Assembly: GCA_001781685.1 (NCBI GenBank)
Contig: MFLZ01000006.1
Coordinates: 4,815-16,753, forward strand
DNA from: Candidatus Kaiserbacteria bacterium RIFCSPLOWO2_01_FULL_54_13
GTDB taxonomy: Bacteria; Patescibacteriota; Minisyncoccia; Phycocordibacterales; UBA2100
Length of the DNA: 11,939 nucleotides
Direction of reading: 5' to 3'
This document shows, piece after piece, positions 1-6,152 of this stretch; the first letter of the stretch is position 1, and every line of letters starts with the position of its first letter. The notes under the pieces are model-generated. The model worked only from the letters and a program-made list of their open reading frames with translations, was not told where the DNA came from and made no database searches. The position numbers and the translations under genes are program-made.

Positions 1-318
1 GACGAACCGAAATCCGATGAGGCGACGCCTCATCGCATACCGGATCAGGTATACATTAATCCGGAGCTATTGAAGCTCTCACGCGCAAAAAAGGAGAAGC
101 ACGAGGGCTGTCTATCGGTCCGAGGCAAGTGGGGGGAGGTGCCGCGCGCGGAGAAAGCGACCATTCGAGCCTATGATGAAAAAGGCATGCGCTTCACGCG
201 CGGCGCATCGGGCTTCCTCGCTCACATCTTTCAACACGAAATGGATCACCTCGAGGGTATTATCTACACCACCAAGGCGAGTAAAATCTATGACGAAAAC
301 AAGAAAAGCGAACAGTAA
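1..318 (+). CDS. def: Peptide deformylase, C-terminal part (5' end outside window)
   Basis: Peptide deformylase removes the formyl group from the N-terminal methionine of new proteins using a metal-dependent hydrolase site. The frame is open from base 1, so the start lies upstream of the window and about 105 residues are seen. Two of the three family signatures are present: EGCLSV, whose Cys is a metal ligand, and QHEMDHLEG, the HExxH motif with two His ligands and the catalytic Glu. The first signature (GLAAPQ type) would lie upstream of base 1. The TTG at 70 is an internal codon, not the start, because conserved sequence precedes it. The C-terminal tail (ENKKSEQ) and the TAA stop come from a GAACAG microrepeat. 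The 3' end overlaps fmt by 29 nt, so the two genes are probably cotranscribed and act on opposite ends of the formyl-Met cycle. Confidence 0.93.
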   Translation, partial: DEPKSDEATPHRIPDQVYINPELLKLSRAKKEKHEGCLSVRGKWGEVPRAEKATIRAYDEKGMRFTRGASGFLAHIFQHEMDHLEGIIYTTKASKIYDENKKSEQ

Positions 319-1198
319 ACAGAAAACAGCGAACAGAAAAGACATCTCGTTCTGCTTTTTCGGCACGTCGCAGATCGCAGTCGGAATTTTGAATGAGCTC
401 GAGCGAGCCGGATTTCTTCCCGCGCTCGTCGTCGCCGCGCCCGATACTCCGAAAGGTCGTGGCATGAAGCTCACCGAACCACCTGTCAAAGTGTGGGCGA
501 ATGAACGAGGGATCGAGACACTGCAGCCTCAAGAGTTGGATTCGGAGTTCTGCTACAAGCTACAAGCTACAAGCTACAGGCTGTTTGTTGTCGTCGACTA
601 TGGAAAACTCCTTCCAAGGACCGTCCTTGACACGCCTAAGCGAGGCGCGCTGAACGTGCACTTCTCTCTACTTCCCCGCTATCGCGGCGCCTCGCCGATT
701 CGCTCAGCAATCCTCAGCGACGACCGGAACATCGGCACCTCGATCATACTTCTCTCGGAAAAATTGGACGAGGGTCCTATCGTCGCGCAGAAAAAGTTTG
801 ATATATCAAACTGGCCGCCAAAGGCTTCCGAGCTCGATAAGCTCCTAACGCGCGAAAGCGGGCGCCTTCTCTCGCAGGTGCTCCCCGAGTGGATCGAGGG
901 AAATATAGAAGCACGCGAGCAAAACCACGACCTTGCAACCTACTGCGAAAAAATCAAAAAGGAAGACGGGCTTCTCGACCTATCCGGCGACGCCTACAAG
1001 AACCTCCTCAAAATCCGCGCCTATGAAGGCTGGCCGGGCACGTACACTTTTTTTGAACGTTCCGGTAAAAAGATTCGCGTTGGTATTCTCGACGCGCACC
1101 TTGGGGGCGACAAACTTGTTATCGATAAGGTCAAACCCGAGGGCAAGCGCGAGATGAGCTACGACGAATTCCTGCGCTCGGGAGCAAAACCAGTCTAG
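290..1198 (+). CDS. fmt: Methionyl-tRNA formyltransferase
   Basis: This enzyme transfers a formyl group from 10-formyl-tetrahydrofolate to initiator Met-tRNA. The protein has 302 residues, close to the usual 310. The N-terminal Rossmann-like domain begins at ISFCFFGT (about 19-26). The formyltransferase core LNVHFSLLPRYRGASPI (121-137) carries the expected Asn122 and His124, and LDEGPIVAQ supplies the catalytic Asp160. The C-terminal OB-like tRNA-binding domain begins near KIKKEDG and ends at the stop. ATG 290 is the only sensible start: it is the last in-frame ATG before the conserved core, and its first 17 or so codons are low-complexity repeat sequence. It overlaps def by 29 nt. A tandem heptamer repeat at 553-580 encodes residues around 88-98, in place of the usual segment just before the conserved VVVxYG strand. 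The stop TAG shares CTAG with the convergent hpf stop. No Shine-Dalgarno sequence precedes the start. Confidence 0.95.
   Translation: MTKTRKANSKQKTANRKDISFCFFGTSQIAVGILNELERAGFLPALVVAAPDTPKGRGMKLTEPPVKVWANERGIETLQPQELDSEFCYKLQATSYRLFVVVDYGKLLPRTVLDTPKRGALNVHFSLLPRYRGASPIRSAILSDDRNIGTSIILLSEKLDEGPIVAQKKFDISNWPPKASELDKLLTRESGRLLSQVLPEWIEGNIEAREQNHDLATYCEKIKKEDGLLDLSGDAYKNLLKIRAYEGWPGTYTFFERSGKKIRVGILDAHLGGDKLVIDKVKPEGKREMSYDEFLRSGAKPV
309..338 (+). repeat. GAACAG microrepeat at the def/fmt junction
   Basis: The units GCGAACAGTAAACAG and GCGAACAGAA lie close together and are made of AACAG-type steps. The element supplies the def stop codon (TAA at 316-318) and encodes the low-complexity N-terminus of fmt. 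A nearly identical element occurs on the minus strand at 1576-1599, where it also carries a stop codon and leads into the next gene. Origin and function are unknown. Confidence 0.6.
553..580 (+). repeat. Tandem 7-bp repeat (CTACAAG x4) inside fmt
   Basis: There are three perfect copies of CTACAAG followed by one CTACAGG. Seven is not a multiple of three, so each copy is read in a different frame, giving Y-K-L-Q-A-T-S-Y-R-L in fmt. The reading frame stays open through the array. It lies just before the conserved VVVDYG strand, in a region that tolerates variation. It is too short and without spacers, so it is not a CRISPR array. Confidence 0.85.
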
Positions 1199-1569
1199 TC
1201 GAACCCTCCCAATCGCATCAGGCGCTTCGCCAAGGCGCCGCCTTTTCGATACAGTCGAATATGGATTTTTCGCTCGCGGCGCAGCTGTCGCTCAACCTCT
1301 TCTTTCACGTCATCAATCGCGCCGTTGACACTCTCCGAATTGTTGCGCGCGTAGACACGCTCACTTCCGGGAACAATGACTTGTATCTCGGCAAACCAGA
1401 TGTTCTTGCCATGCCTAGGCCGCCCCGCGTCTCGTCCAAGCTCCACTTCGATGCGCGCCACATCCTCAACACCTGTGAGGAGTTTCCCCAACGATGCGAT
1501 GCGCTGGTCGAGATACTCCGCCACCTGCGGCGTGATCTGATAATCCGTCGCTTTAATCCTGATATCCAT
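1195..1569 (-). CDS. hpf: Ribosome hibernation promoting factor, short form (HPF/RaiA family)
   Basis: The 124-residue protein fits the S30AE/HPF family, which binds the 30S decoding centre and stabilises inactive ribosomes when growth slows. The N-terminus MDIRIKATDYQITPQVAEYL is the characteristic first strand and helix. The middle segment has the strand-helix pattern ending in a helix of the type AIDDVKEEVERQLRR. A strongly basic C-terminus (KIHIRLYRKGGALAKRL) would suit rRNA contact. It lacks the extra dimerisation domain of long HPF, so it would not by itself be expected to form 100S dimers. It follows the PEBP-like gene after 19 nt on the same strand and is probably cotranscribed. Its stop overlaps the fmt stop through a shared CTAG. 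Only a weak AGAAG lies before the ATG. Confidence 0.88.
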   Translation of the reverse strand: MDIRIKATDYQITPQVAEYLDQRIASLGKLLTGVEDVARIEVELGRDAGRPRHGKNIWFAEIQVIVPGSERVYARNNSESVNGAIDDVKEEVERQLRRERKIHIRLYRKGGALAKRLMRLGGFD

Positions 1570-1575
1570 GGATTC

Positions 1576-1599
1576 TTCTGTTCGCTATTTACTGTTCGC
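1576..1599 (-). repeat. GAACAG microrepeat at the PEBP/hpf junction
   Basis: Read on the minus strand, the element is GCGAACAGTAAATA followed by GCGAACAGAA, almost identical to the element at 309-338. The TAA inside it is the stop codon of the PEBP-like gene, so that protein ends in GEQ as the deformylase ends in SEQ. It then forms most of the 19-nt spacer before hpf. Confidence 0.6.
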
Positions 1600-2194
1600 C
1601 GTTCACTCTCTTATATTTCCCCATCAGCTCTGTCTGCGCGATGATGTGGCCCTGCATCACTTTCAAGACGTCGGCTTTCGATGCGCCTTCGGGGAGGTCG
1701 AGCATCGAGTCGAGCGCGTAGAGCCTGAAAAAGTAGCGATGCTCTGATGGCTCATACTGCGGAGGCGGACAAGGCCCGATATATTCAACTTTCCCCGCGC
1801 CGTTTTTTCCTACTACGCCTACGGTAACGCCGTGCGCGATCTCGCGCGTCTGCGGAGGTATATTGAACAGTGTCCAGTGGTCAAATACGCCGTCGGGTTT
1901 GAGCTGCTTCGGCACATCGGGATCATCCATGATGAGCGCGAGCGACTTGGCACCCTCGGGGACACCGGAGATCGAGAGCTCAGGATTCACTTGTTCGCCA
2001 TCGCAGGTGAATTTCGCAGGAATGACTCCCCCGCTCGAGAAGTCGAGGCTCGTGAGCGAAAGTGCCGAGGCCATAGGTTCGGGTGTCATTGTCTCAGTAT
2101 CTTGTGGTTTTGTGAAGCCCCAATTAAATGCGTAAACTGCAATAATAAGAATGAGCAAGAGAGAAAAACCCAAGAGCGAGTACGTACTGCGCAT
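1589..2194 (-). CDS. YbhB/YbcL (PEBP) family protein with N-terminal membrane anchor
   Basis: The protein has 201 residues. Residues about 6-24 form a hydrophobic segment (LLGFSLLLILIIAVYAF) that would act as an uncleaved anchor or signal, followed by a Thr/Pro-rich linker. Residues about 45-200 are a phosphatidylethanolamine-binding-protein fold: DDPD (90-93), FDHWTLFNIPP (104-114) and GPCPPP with a following HRYFFRLYALD (from about 140). These are the residues that line the anion/phospholipid head-group pocket in the family. The physiological role of bacterial PEBP proteins is poorly defined, and no specific function is claimed here. The start at 2194 is preferred over ATG 2203 because an extended -10 (TGATACAAT) ends 7 nt before it and would overlap the upstream ATG. 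It is divergent from idi and heads the unit with hpf. Confidence 0.87.
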   Translation of the reverse strand: MRSTYSLLGFSLLLILIIAVYAFNWGFTKPQDTETMTPEPMASALSLTSLDFSSGGVIPAKFTCDGEQVNPELSISGVPEGAKSLALIMDDPDVPKQLKPDGVFDHWTLFNIPPQTREIAHGVTVGVVGKNGAGKVEYIGPCPPPQYEPSEHRYFFRLYALDSMLDLPEGASKADVLKVMQGHIIAQTELMGKYKRVNGEQ

Positions 2195-2201
2195 CGGCGA
2201 C

Positions 2202-2210
2202 ATTGTATCA
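2202..2210 (-). promoter_or_regulatory. Extended -10 promoter of the PEBP-hpf unit
   Basis: On the minus strand TGA-TACAAT gives an extended -10 element (TGn plus a 5/6 match to TATAAT) that ends 7 nt before the ATG at 2194. Transcription would begin at or next to the start codon, giving a leaderless mRNA. No convincing -35 hexamer is seen, which is usual for extended -10 promoters. Confidence 0.5.
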
Positions 2211-2250
2211 CGCCAAAAGCTCACTCCCTTCTTCCCCGCGCGATTTTGAG

Positions 2251-2259
2251 TGGTAGAAT
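2251..2259 (+). promoter_or_regulatory. Extended -10 promoter of idi-uppS
   Basis: TGG-TAGAAT is an extended -10 element whose last base is 8 nt before ATG 2268. It overlaps the possible GTG start at 2250, which argues for ATG 2268 as the true start and for a leaderless transcript. No clear -35 hexamer is present. The divergent PEBP promoter lies about 45 bp away on the other strand. Confidence 0.5.
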
Positions 2260-2267
2260 GGCCGCCC

Positions 2268-2786
2268 ATGTCCGATGTCATTCTCGTGAACGAACAGGGA
2301 GTAAAAACCGGAACTTCCGACATCATGGAAGCCCACACCGGCATAGGCAAACTGCACAAAGCTTTTTCCGTGTACGTCTTCCGGAATAAGCGCAAAGAAA
2401 TACTGACCCAACGGAGAAGTCGCAAGAAAATGCTCTGGCCCTTTGTTTGGGCAAACACATGCTGCAGCCATCCAGGGGATGGAGAGACGCTACGCGCAGC
2501 GGGAGAGAGACGACTGAAGGAAGAAATGGGATTCACCTGCGCGCTTTCTGAAGGACCCTCATTCGTCTATCGCGAAGAAGATCCGAGCGGAGAGGGAGTC
2601 GAGCATGAACATGTCACAATCCTCGCCGGTAACGCGGAAGATGTCGTGGTCGCCCCCGATCCAGATGAAGTGGCAGAATACAAATGGATGAATACGAAGA
2701 AGCTACTGCACGATATGGAGGAGAACCCCGACGTATACGCTCCGTGGTTGCGCATAGGCCTCCCGAAAGTCCTCGCTGAAAAATGA
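2268..2786 (+). CDS. idi: Isopentenyl-diphosphate delta-isomerase, type 1
   Basis: The enzyme interconverts IPP and DMAPP, giving the allylic starter for prenyl chain growth; type 1 enzymes are metal-dependent Nudix-fold proteins. The protein has 172 residues, similar to bacterial Idi (about 180). The motifs match the family: AHTGIGKLHKAFS (22-34) with metal-ligand His23 and His30; WANTCCSHP (61-69) with catalytic Cys66 and ligand His68; a Nudix helix GETLRAAGERRLKEEMGF (72-89); and the acidic pair Glu112/Glu114 in VEHEHV, the counterpart of the E. coli metal and catalytic Glu pair. Cys65-Cys66 is a doublet where most members have one Cys. It overlaps uppS by ATGA, indicating translational coupling. 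In a mevalonate-pathway organism this isomerase is essential because the pathway yields only IPP. Confidence 0.93.
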   Translation: MSDVILVNEQGVKTGTSDIMEAHTGIGKLHKAFSVYVFRNKRKEILTQRRSRKKMLWPFVWANTCCSHPGDGETLRAAGERRLKEEMGFTCALSEGPSFVYREEDPSGEGVEHEHVTILAGNAEDVVVAPDPDEVAEYKWMNTKKLLHDMEENPDVYAPWLRIGLPKVLAEK

Positions 2787-3445
2787 TCCACCTCGCAATC
2801 ATTCCCGACGGCAATCGAAGGTGGGCTTTAGCCCGCGGCCTACCGCCATGGAAAGGTCACGAGAAGGCCGCCGAGAATTTTGAAACAATGTTGAAGTGGG
2901 GCCGAAAATCGGGCCGCATCTCGACGCTCACCTTCTGGGCGTTCTCTACCGCGAACTGGAACCGAGAGCCCGAGGAGGTGAACAAGCTCATGGAGATTCT
3001 GGAGAAATATCTGAAAGAGAAGCGCGAGAAATTTTTGGAAAATGGCGTGCGATTCTTGCACTCCGGGCGCAAGGATAGACTACCGGGTACTCTCCGTACC
3101 TTGCTTGAAGACACCGAGCAGGAAACCGGGAAAAACTGGACATTCACGCTGAATCTTGCTCTCGACTACGGCGGAAAGGACGAGTTGCTGCGCGCTATCA
3201 AGAAGTTGAGCGGCAAGGATGTGACGGACGAAAGCATTCGCGCGCACGTGGACCATCCGGAGCTACCGGATATTGATCTCGTGATCCGCACTTCAGGCGA
3301 ATATCGCACGAGCGACTTCGCTCTGTGGACCGCCGTCTACGCCGAGTGGGTTTTTATCGATCATTACTTTCCCGACTTTTCGGAAGCAGATCTTGCGATG
3401 GCACTGCAGACGTACGATGAACGACGGCGCAGATTTGGCCGCTAG
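2783..3445 (+). CDS. uppS: Cis-prenyltransferase (undecaprenyl diphosphate synthase-like)
   Basis: Members of this family add IPP units in cis to an allylic diphosphate to make the long-chain polyprenyl carrier used for peptidoglycan and other envelope polymers. The 220-residue protein has the family signatures: AIIPDGNRRWA (5-15) with catalytic Asp9, GHEKA with His26, TFWAFSTANWNR (around 50-62), LALDYGGKDELLRA, and IRTSGEYRTSDFALW (from about 168) carrying the Arg-Arg-Ser diphosphate contacts. It is slightly shorter than E. coli UppS (about 250 residues), and product length cannot be told from sequence. The start ATG overlaps the idi stop (ATGA), so the two are translated together. The stop TAG abuts the convergent polyprenyl synthase stop with no spacer, leaving no room for a conventional terminator between them. 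Confidence 0.93.
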   Translation: MIHLAIIPDGNRRWALARGLPPWKGHEKAAENFETMLKWGRKSGRISTLTFWAFSTANWNREPEEVNKLMEILEKYLKEKREKFLENGVRFLHSGRKDRLPGTLRTLLEDTEQETGKNWTFTLNLALDYGGKDELLRAIKKLSGKDVTDESIRAHVDHPELPDIDLVIRTSGEYRTSDFALWTAVYAEWVFIDHYFPDFSEADLAMALQTYDERRRRFGR

Positions 3446-4288
3446 CTACGAATGACGAGCTAGAATAGCGTGCGTGAGATCTCTCAAAACCTCTGCTTTG
3501 GGGCCAAAACTTTCGAGAGAGCGAAGTGCTTCGTCAGTCTTCTGGCCGGCGATCTCTTTACTTTTCTCAACACCGAGCAGGCTTGGAAACGTCACTTTCT
3601 CCTTTTCCACTTCCCTGTCAAGAAGGTCATCGGTAATCTGGAACGCGAGGCCTATCGCATCGCCGTACTGCGAAAGCGACTCGATCTTCTGTGCCTCGGC
3701 ATCGGAGAGTATAGCGCCAATACGCACCGAGGCGCGGATGAGCGCTCCTGTTTTCCCTGCATGCATCTTCATTAGATCGTCGAATGTCGCAACACCACCC
3801 TGAATATCATCCGACTGCCCTCCGCACATCCCGGCCGCACCGAGGGCGGCGGCAAGTTCTTTGCAGAGCACCGCACCTACGGAATACTCGGCCAGAAGTT
3901 CGAACGCGCGTGCAAGCAGCGCATTACTCGCGAGAATCGCAGTGGCTTCGCCGTAGACTTTGTGGTTCGCAAGTTTGCCGCGCCGCGTATCGTCGTCATC
4001 CATGGCCGGAAGGTCATCGAGAATCAGCGAAGATACGTGCGCCATTTCAAGCGCGCACGCGGCGTGTATGGCACGCTCAACATTTCCGCCACAGGTATCG
4101 GCAGCTGCTAAGACCAAAAGCGGACGGATGCGTTTGCCCTGTGAGAGGAGGCTGTAACGCATGGCCTCGGCGAGCCGCTCTTGCGCGCCGCTCGGTGCCG
4201 CAAGGTCTGCGAGCGCGTGCTCTATGGCCGGCTGCCAGCGGGATTTGAATGCCGCAAAAGGAGTGGCGGAATCGTGCATGGCATCCAT
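3446..4288 (-). CDS. Trans-polyprenyl diphosphate synthase (FPP/GGPP synthase family)
   Basis: The enzyme condenses IPP with DMAPP and its products head-to-tail to give FPP, GGPP or longer trans-prenyl diphosphates. The 280-residue product has GKRIRP (51-56), the first Asp-rich motif in its bacterial form DDLPAMDDDDTRRG (91-104), KTGALIRA (179-186) and the second Asp-rich motif ITDDLLD (218-224). The residue five before the first motif is Ser86, where short-chain FPP synthases usually have Tyr or Phe. This small side chain favours GGPP or longer chains, but that is inference. ATG 4288 is given as the start; ATG 4279 (9 nt inside) is equally possible and better spaced from a TAGTAT -10. It diverges from mevalonate kinase with only 14-23 bp between starts. 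Its product would prime uppS. Confidence 0.93.
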   Translation of the reverse strand: MDAMHDSATPFAAFKSRWQPAIEHALADLAAPSGAQERLAEAMRYSLLSQGKRIRPLLVLAAADTCGGNVERAIHAACALEMAHVSSLILDDLPAMDDDDTRRGKLANHKVYGEATAILASNALLARAFELLAEYSVGAVLCKELAAALGAAGMCGGQSDDIQGGVATFDDLMKMHAGKTGALIRASVRIGAILSDAEAQKIESLSQYGDAIGLAFQITDDLLDREVEKEKVTFPSLLGVEKSKEIAGQKTDEALRSLESFGPKAEVLRDLTHAILARHS

Positions 4289-4297
4289 ACTATGATA
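4287..4297 (-). promoter_or_regulatory. Possible -10 region of the polyprenyl synthase gene
   Basis: On the minus strand TATCAT overlaps TAGTAT. TAGTAT ends 7 nt before ATG 4279, the spacing seen for other leaderless starts in the window, whereas TATCAT (5/6 match) is 3 nt from ATG 4288. The -35 region of either would lie inside the mevalonate kinase coding sequence. It overlaps the plus-strand -10 at 4291-4296. Confidence 0.35.
4291..4296 (+). promoter_or_regulatory. -10 element of mevalonate kinase
   Basis: TATGAT (5/6 match to TATAAT) ends 6 nt before ATG 4303, again consistent with a leaderless mRNA. No good -35 is visible, and the expected -35 zone is inside the divergent polyprenyl synthase gene. 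The element supports ATG 4303 over the upstream in-frame alternatives. Confidence 0.45.
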
Positions 4298-4302
4298 GAA
4301 CT

Positions 4303-5148
4303 ATGGCCAAACGAAATGCATTTGCGCCGGGCAAAATAATTCTTTCCGGAGAATATGCGGTTGTATTCGGCTATCCCGGCATCGCCGTCCCCTCGTCTGC
4401 TGGTGTTGAAGCGACGTTCGAAGAAGATGCTTTGTGCAAAGGTATCGAAATTGCAGAAAGTGATGCAAACGATGCCGTACGAGCGTATACGGAGAAGATC
4501 GTTGCGGCTTGCAGGAAAAACAAGCCGAACCTTCGCGGACAGCTTTCAATCCGCTCGGCTATTCCCTTCGGCAAGGGGTTAGGTTCCTCAACCGCACTCG
4601 TAATAGCCATCACACGCGTGCTCATCGGCGAAGACGCGCGCGAAACGGCGCTGACAATCGAAGATGCGCTAAATCCGAGACATAGCGGCTTGGACTTCAA
4701 TACCATCTTGGAAAATCATCCTATCCTCTTTCGCAAAGGTGCAACTCCAAAACATGTCGACCTGCCGTCAGTACAATTGCAAAACTTCACACTCATCGAT
4801 ACCGGACTCCCGAACGAATCAACAGCGCAACTCGTTGCGTGGATGCAAAAACGCGAAAAAGAGATCAAAGGACCGCTCAACGCTATCGGAAACTGCACAG
4901 AGCGGCTCATGCAGGGCGAAGCTCTAGATATCGTCATGCGCGACCATCACAAAGCGCAAGTTGCCCTCGGCGTCGTGCCGCCCAAAGTGCAGGAGCTAAT
5001 AGCTGAAATAGAATCCGCAGGTGGCAGCGCAAAAGTCATCGGCGCAGGCGCTCGTACGGGAGGCGCCGGTATGGTGCTTGCGATCGGCAACCAGGAAAGA
5101 ATTCGGAACATTGACAAGCAAAAAAGTCTCCCTACAATGCTCCCCTGA
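4303..5148 (+). CDS. mvk: Mevalonate kinase (GHMP kinase family)
   Basis: It most likely phosphorylates (R)-mevalonate at O5. The 281-residue protein has all three GHMP motifs: APGKIILSGEYAVVFG (8-23), the nucleotide loop IPFGKGLGSST (87-97) and the C-terminal Gly-rich KVIGAGARTGGAG (244-256). HSGLDFN (127-133) corresponds to the PSGIDN motif of mevalonate kinases and gives the catalytic Asp131. DHHKAQVALGV (214-224) matches the conserved helix before motif 3. The usual GEH of mevalonate kinases is GEY here (Tyr18), the form more typical of GHMP phosphomevalonate kinases, so phosphomevalonate kinase or dual activity cannot be excluded. The SGLD motif and VVFGYPGIAVP favour mevalonate kinase. 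ATG 4303 is chosen because motif 1 begins at residue 8 and a -10 sits 6 nt upstream. mvaD follows after 2 nt. Confidence 0.85.
   Translation: MAKRNAFAPGKIILSGEYAVVFGYPGIAVPSSAGVEATFEEDALCKGIEIAESDANDAVRAYTEKIVAACRKNKPNLRGQLSIRSAIPFGKGLGSSTALVIAITRVLIGEDARETALTIEDALNPRHSGLDFNTILENHPILFRKGATPKHVDLPSVQLQNFTLIDTGLPNESTAQLVAWMQKREKEIKGPLNAIGNCTERLMQGEALDIVMRDHHKAQVALGVVPPKVQELIAEIESAGGSAKVIGAGARTGGAGMVLAIGNQERIRNIDKQKSLPTMLP
5111..5138 (+). promoter_or_regulatory. Internal sigma-70-type promoter before mvaD
   Basis: A perfect -35 (TTGACA, 5111-5116) and a 5/6 -10 (TACAAT, 5133-5138) are separated by 16 bp within the last codons of mevalonate kinase. The -10 ends 12 nt before ATG 5151, so the predicted leader is only about 5 nt. 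It is the best full promoter seen in the window and could express mvaD independently of the kinase. Confidence 0.5.
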
Positions 5149-5150
5149 GT

Positions 5151-6146
5151 ATGCCGATACGCGCCTCTTCCGCACCAAATGTCGCTCTCATCAAGTATTG
5201 GGGTAATCGTAAGGAAGAGCTGCGCTTGCCGGCCGCGGACTCGCTCTCGATGACACTCGATCGGCCCACGGTCGAAGTAGTGGCCGACCATGCAGGGTAT
5301 TTCTCCGCGCGCAGTTTCGAGCCGGACGGCACTCCACGGACTCTCACCGAAAAGGAGAGCACGCGACTTGAGAAACACTTTCTTCTCGCAAAGAAATACC
5401 TGACCGACATCAGCGTGGCTCACGCATTTCCCGCGTCCGTTTCGCTCGAGATTCGATCAAACATCCCGCGAAGCATCGGCCTCGCATCTTCGGCTGCCGT
5501 CTTTAGCGCTCTTGCAGAGGCGTATGGAGGATTCGCGACACAACTATCCCGCCGGGACGTGAGCGTCATTGCCCGTCTCGGCTCCGGCTCTGCGAGCCGC
5601 AGTGTCTTCGGAGGATTTTCGGCCATGATTGCCGGAGAGGGAGATGCGATCGGCGCCTCGTACGCAAAAGAGATCGCACCCGCGAACCACTGGAAATTAC
5701 GCGACATCATCATCGTGCCATCTCACAAAGAAAAAGAAACGGGATCCACCGAAGGTCATGTGCTCGCACACACAAGTCCGCTTTTTGAGGCGCGACTCCG
5801 GGCAATTCCCCAACGCCAGAAGACGTGCATCGAAGCGATCCGAGAAAAAGATTTCGAGAAACTTGCACGAGTCTCCGAAGAAGACTGCCTCGACATGCAT
5901 GCCGTCATGGCATCGAGCACTCCAGCGCTCCGCTACCTCTCCGAGGAGACGCATCGAATCATCCGCGAGATTAAGGAGCTCCGTGCCCGTGAACATCTGG
6001 CGGTTCTCTACACGATGGATGCGGGCCCTACGGTGCACCTGATTTGCGAGGAGAGTGCGCTTCCTGCTGTGCGTGGATATGCCAGTGCTCAGAAGGACTG
6101 CACGATCTTCGAAGCAGAAATCGGAAAAGGATCACGCGTGGTCTGA
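5151..6146 (+). CDS. mvaD: Diphosphomevalonate decarboxylase family protein (MvaD)
   Basis: Classical members phosphorylate and decarboxylate mevalonate 5-diphosphate to IPP. The 331-residue protein shows the family motifs: APNVALIKYWG (8-18), PAADSLSMTLD (27-37), GLASSAAVFSAL (110-121), GSGSASRSVFGGF (144-156), GSTEGHVLAHTSPLF (198-212) and MDAGPT (289-294) with catalytic Asp290. Several normally constant residues differ: the Lys of YWGK is Asn19, the Cys of GSGSACRS is Ser149, and the Asn of DAGPN is Thr294. Homologues that decarboxylate the monophosphate (haloarchaeal and Chloroflexi phosphomevalonate decarboxylases) or phosphorylate mevalonate elsewhere (Thermoplasma) belong to the same family, so the substrate is not certain. 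It begins 2 nt after mevalonate kinase and has its own promoter. No Shine-Dalgarno sequence is seen. Confidence 0.85.
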   Translation: MPIRASSAPNVALIKYWGNRKEELRLPAADSLSMTLDRPTVEVVADHAGYFSARSFEPDGTPRTLTEKESTRLEKHFLLAKKYLTDISVAHAFPASVSLEIRSNIPRSIGLASSAAVFSALAEAYGGFATQLSRRDVSVIARLGSGSASRSVFGGFSAMIAGEGDAIGASYAKEIAPANHWKLRDIIIVPSHKEKETGSTEGHVLAHTSPLFEARLRAIPQRQKTCIEAIREKDFEKLARVSEEDCLDMHAVMASSTPALRYLSEETHRIIREIKELRAREHLAVLYTMDAGPTVHLICEESALPAVRGYASAQKDCTIFEAEIGKGSRVV

Positions 6147-6152
6147 TTCTCA

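Noticed and set aside
553..580. CRISPR array
   Set aside because: The repeats are 7 bp, contiguous and without spacers, and are within a coding sequence.
2250..2267. GTG start extending Idi by six residues
   Set aside because: It lies inside the extended -10 element, adds nothing conserved, and ATG 2268 gives the expected N-terminus.
4249..4302. Upstream start for mevalonate kinase
   Set aside because: It would run into the divergent polyprenyl synthase coding sequence and overlap the -10; GHMP motif 1 is already at residue 8 from ATG 4303.
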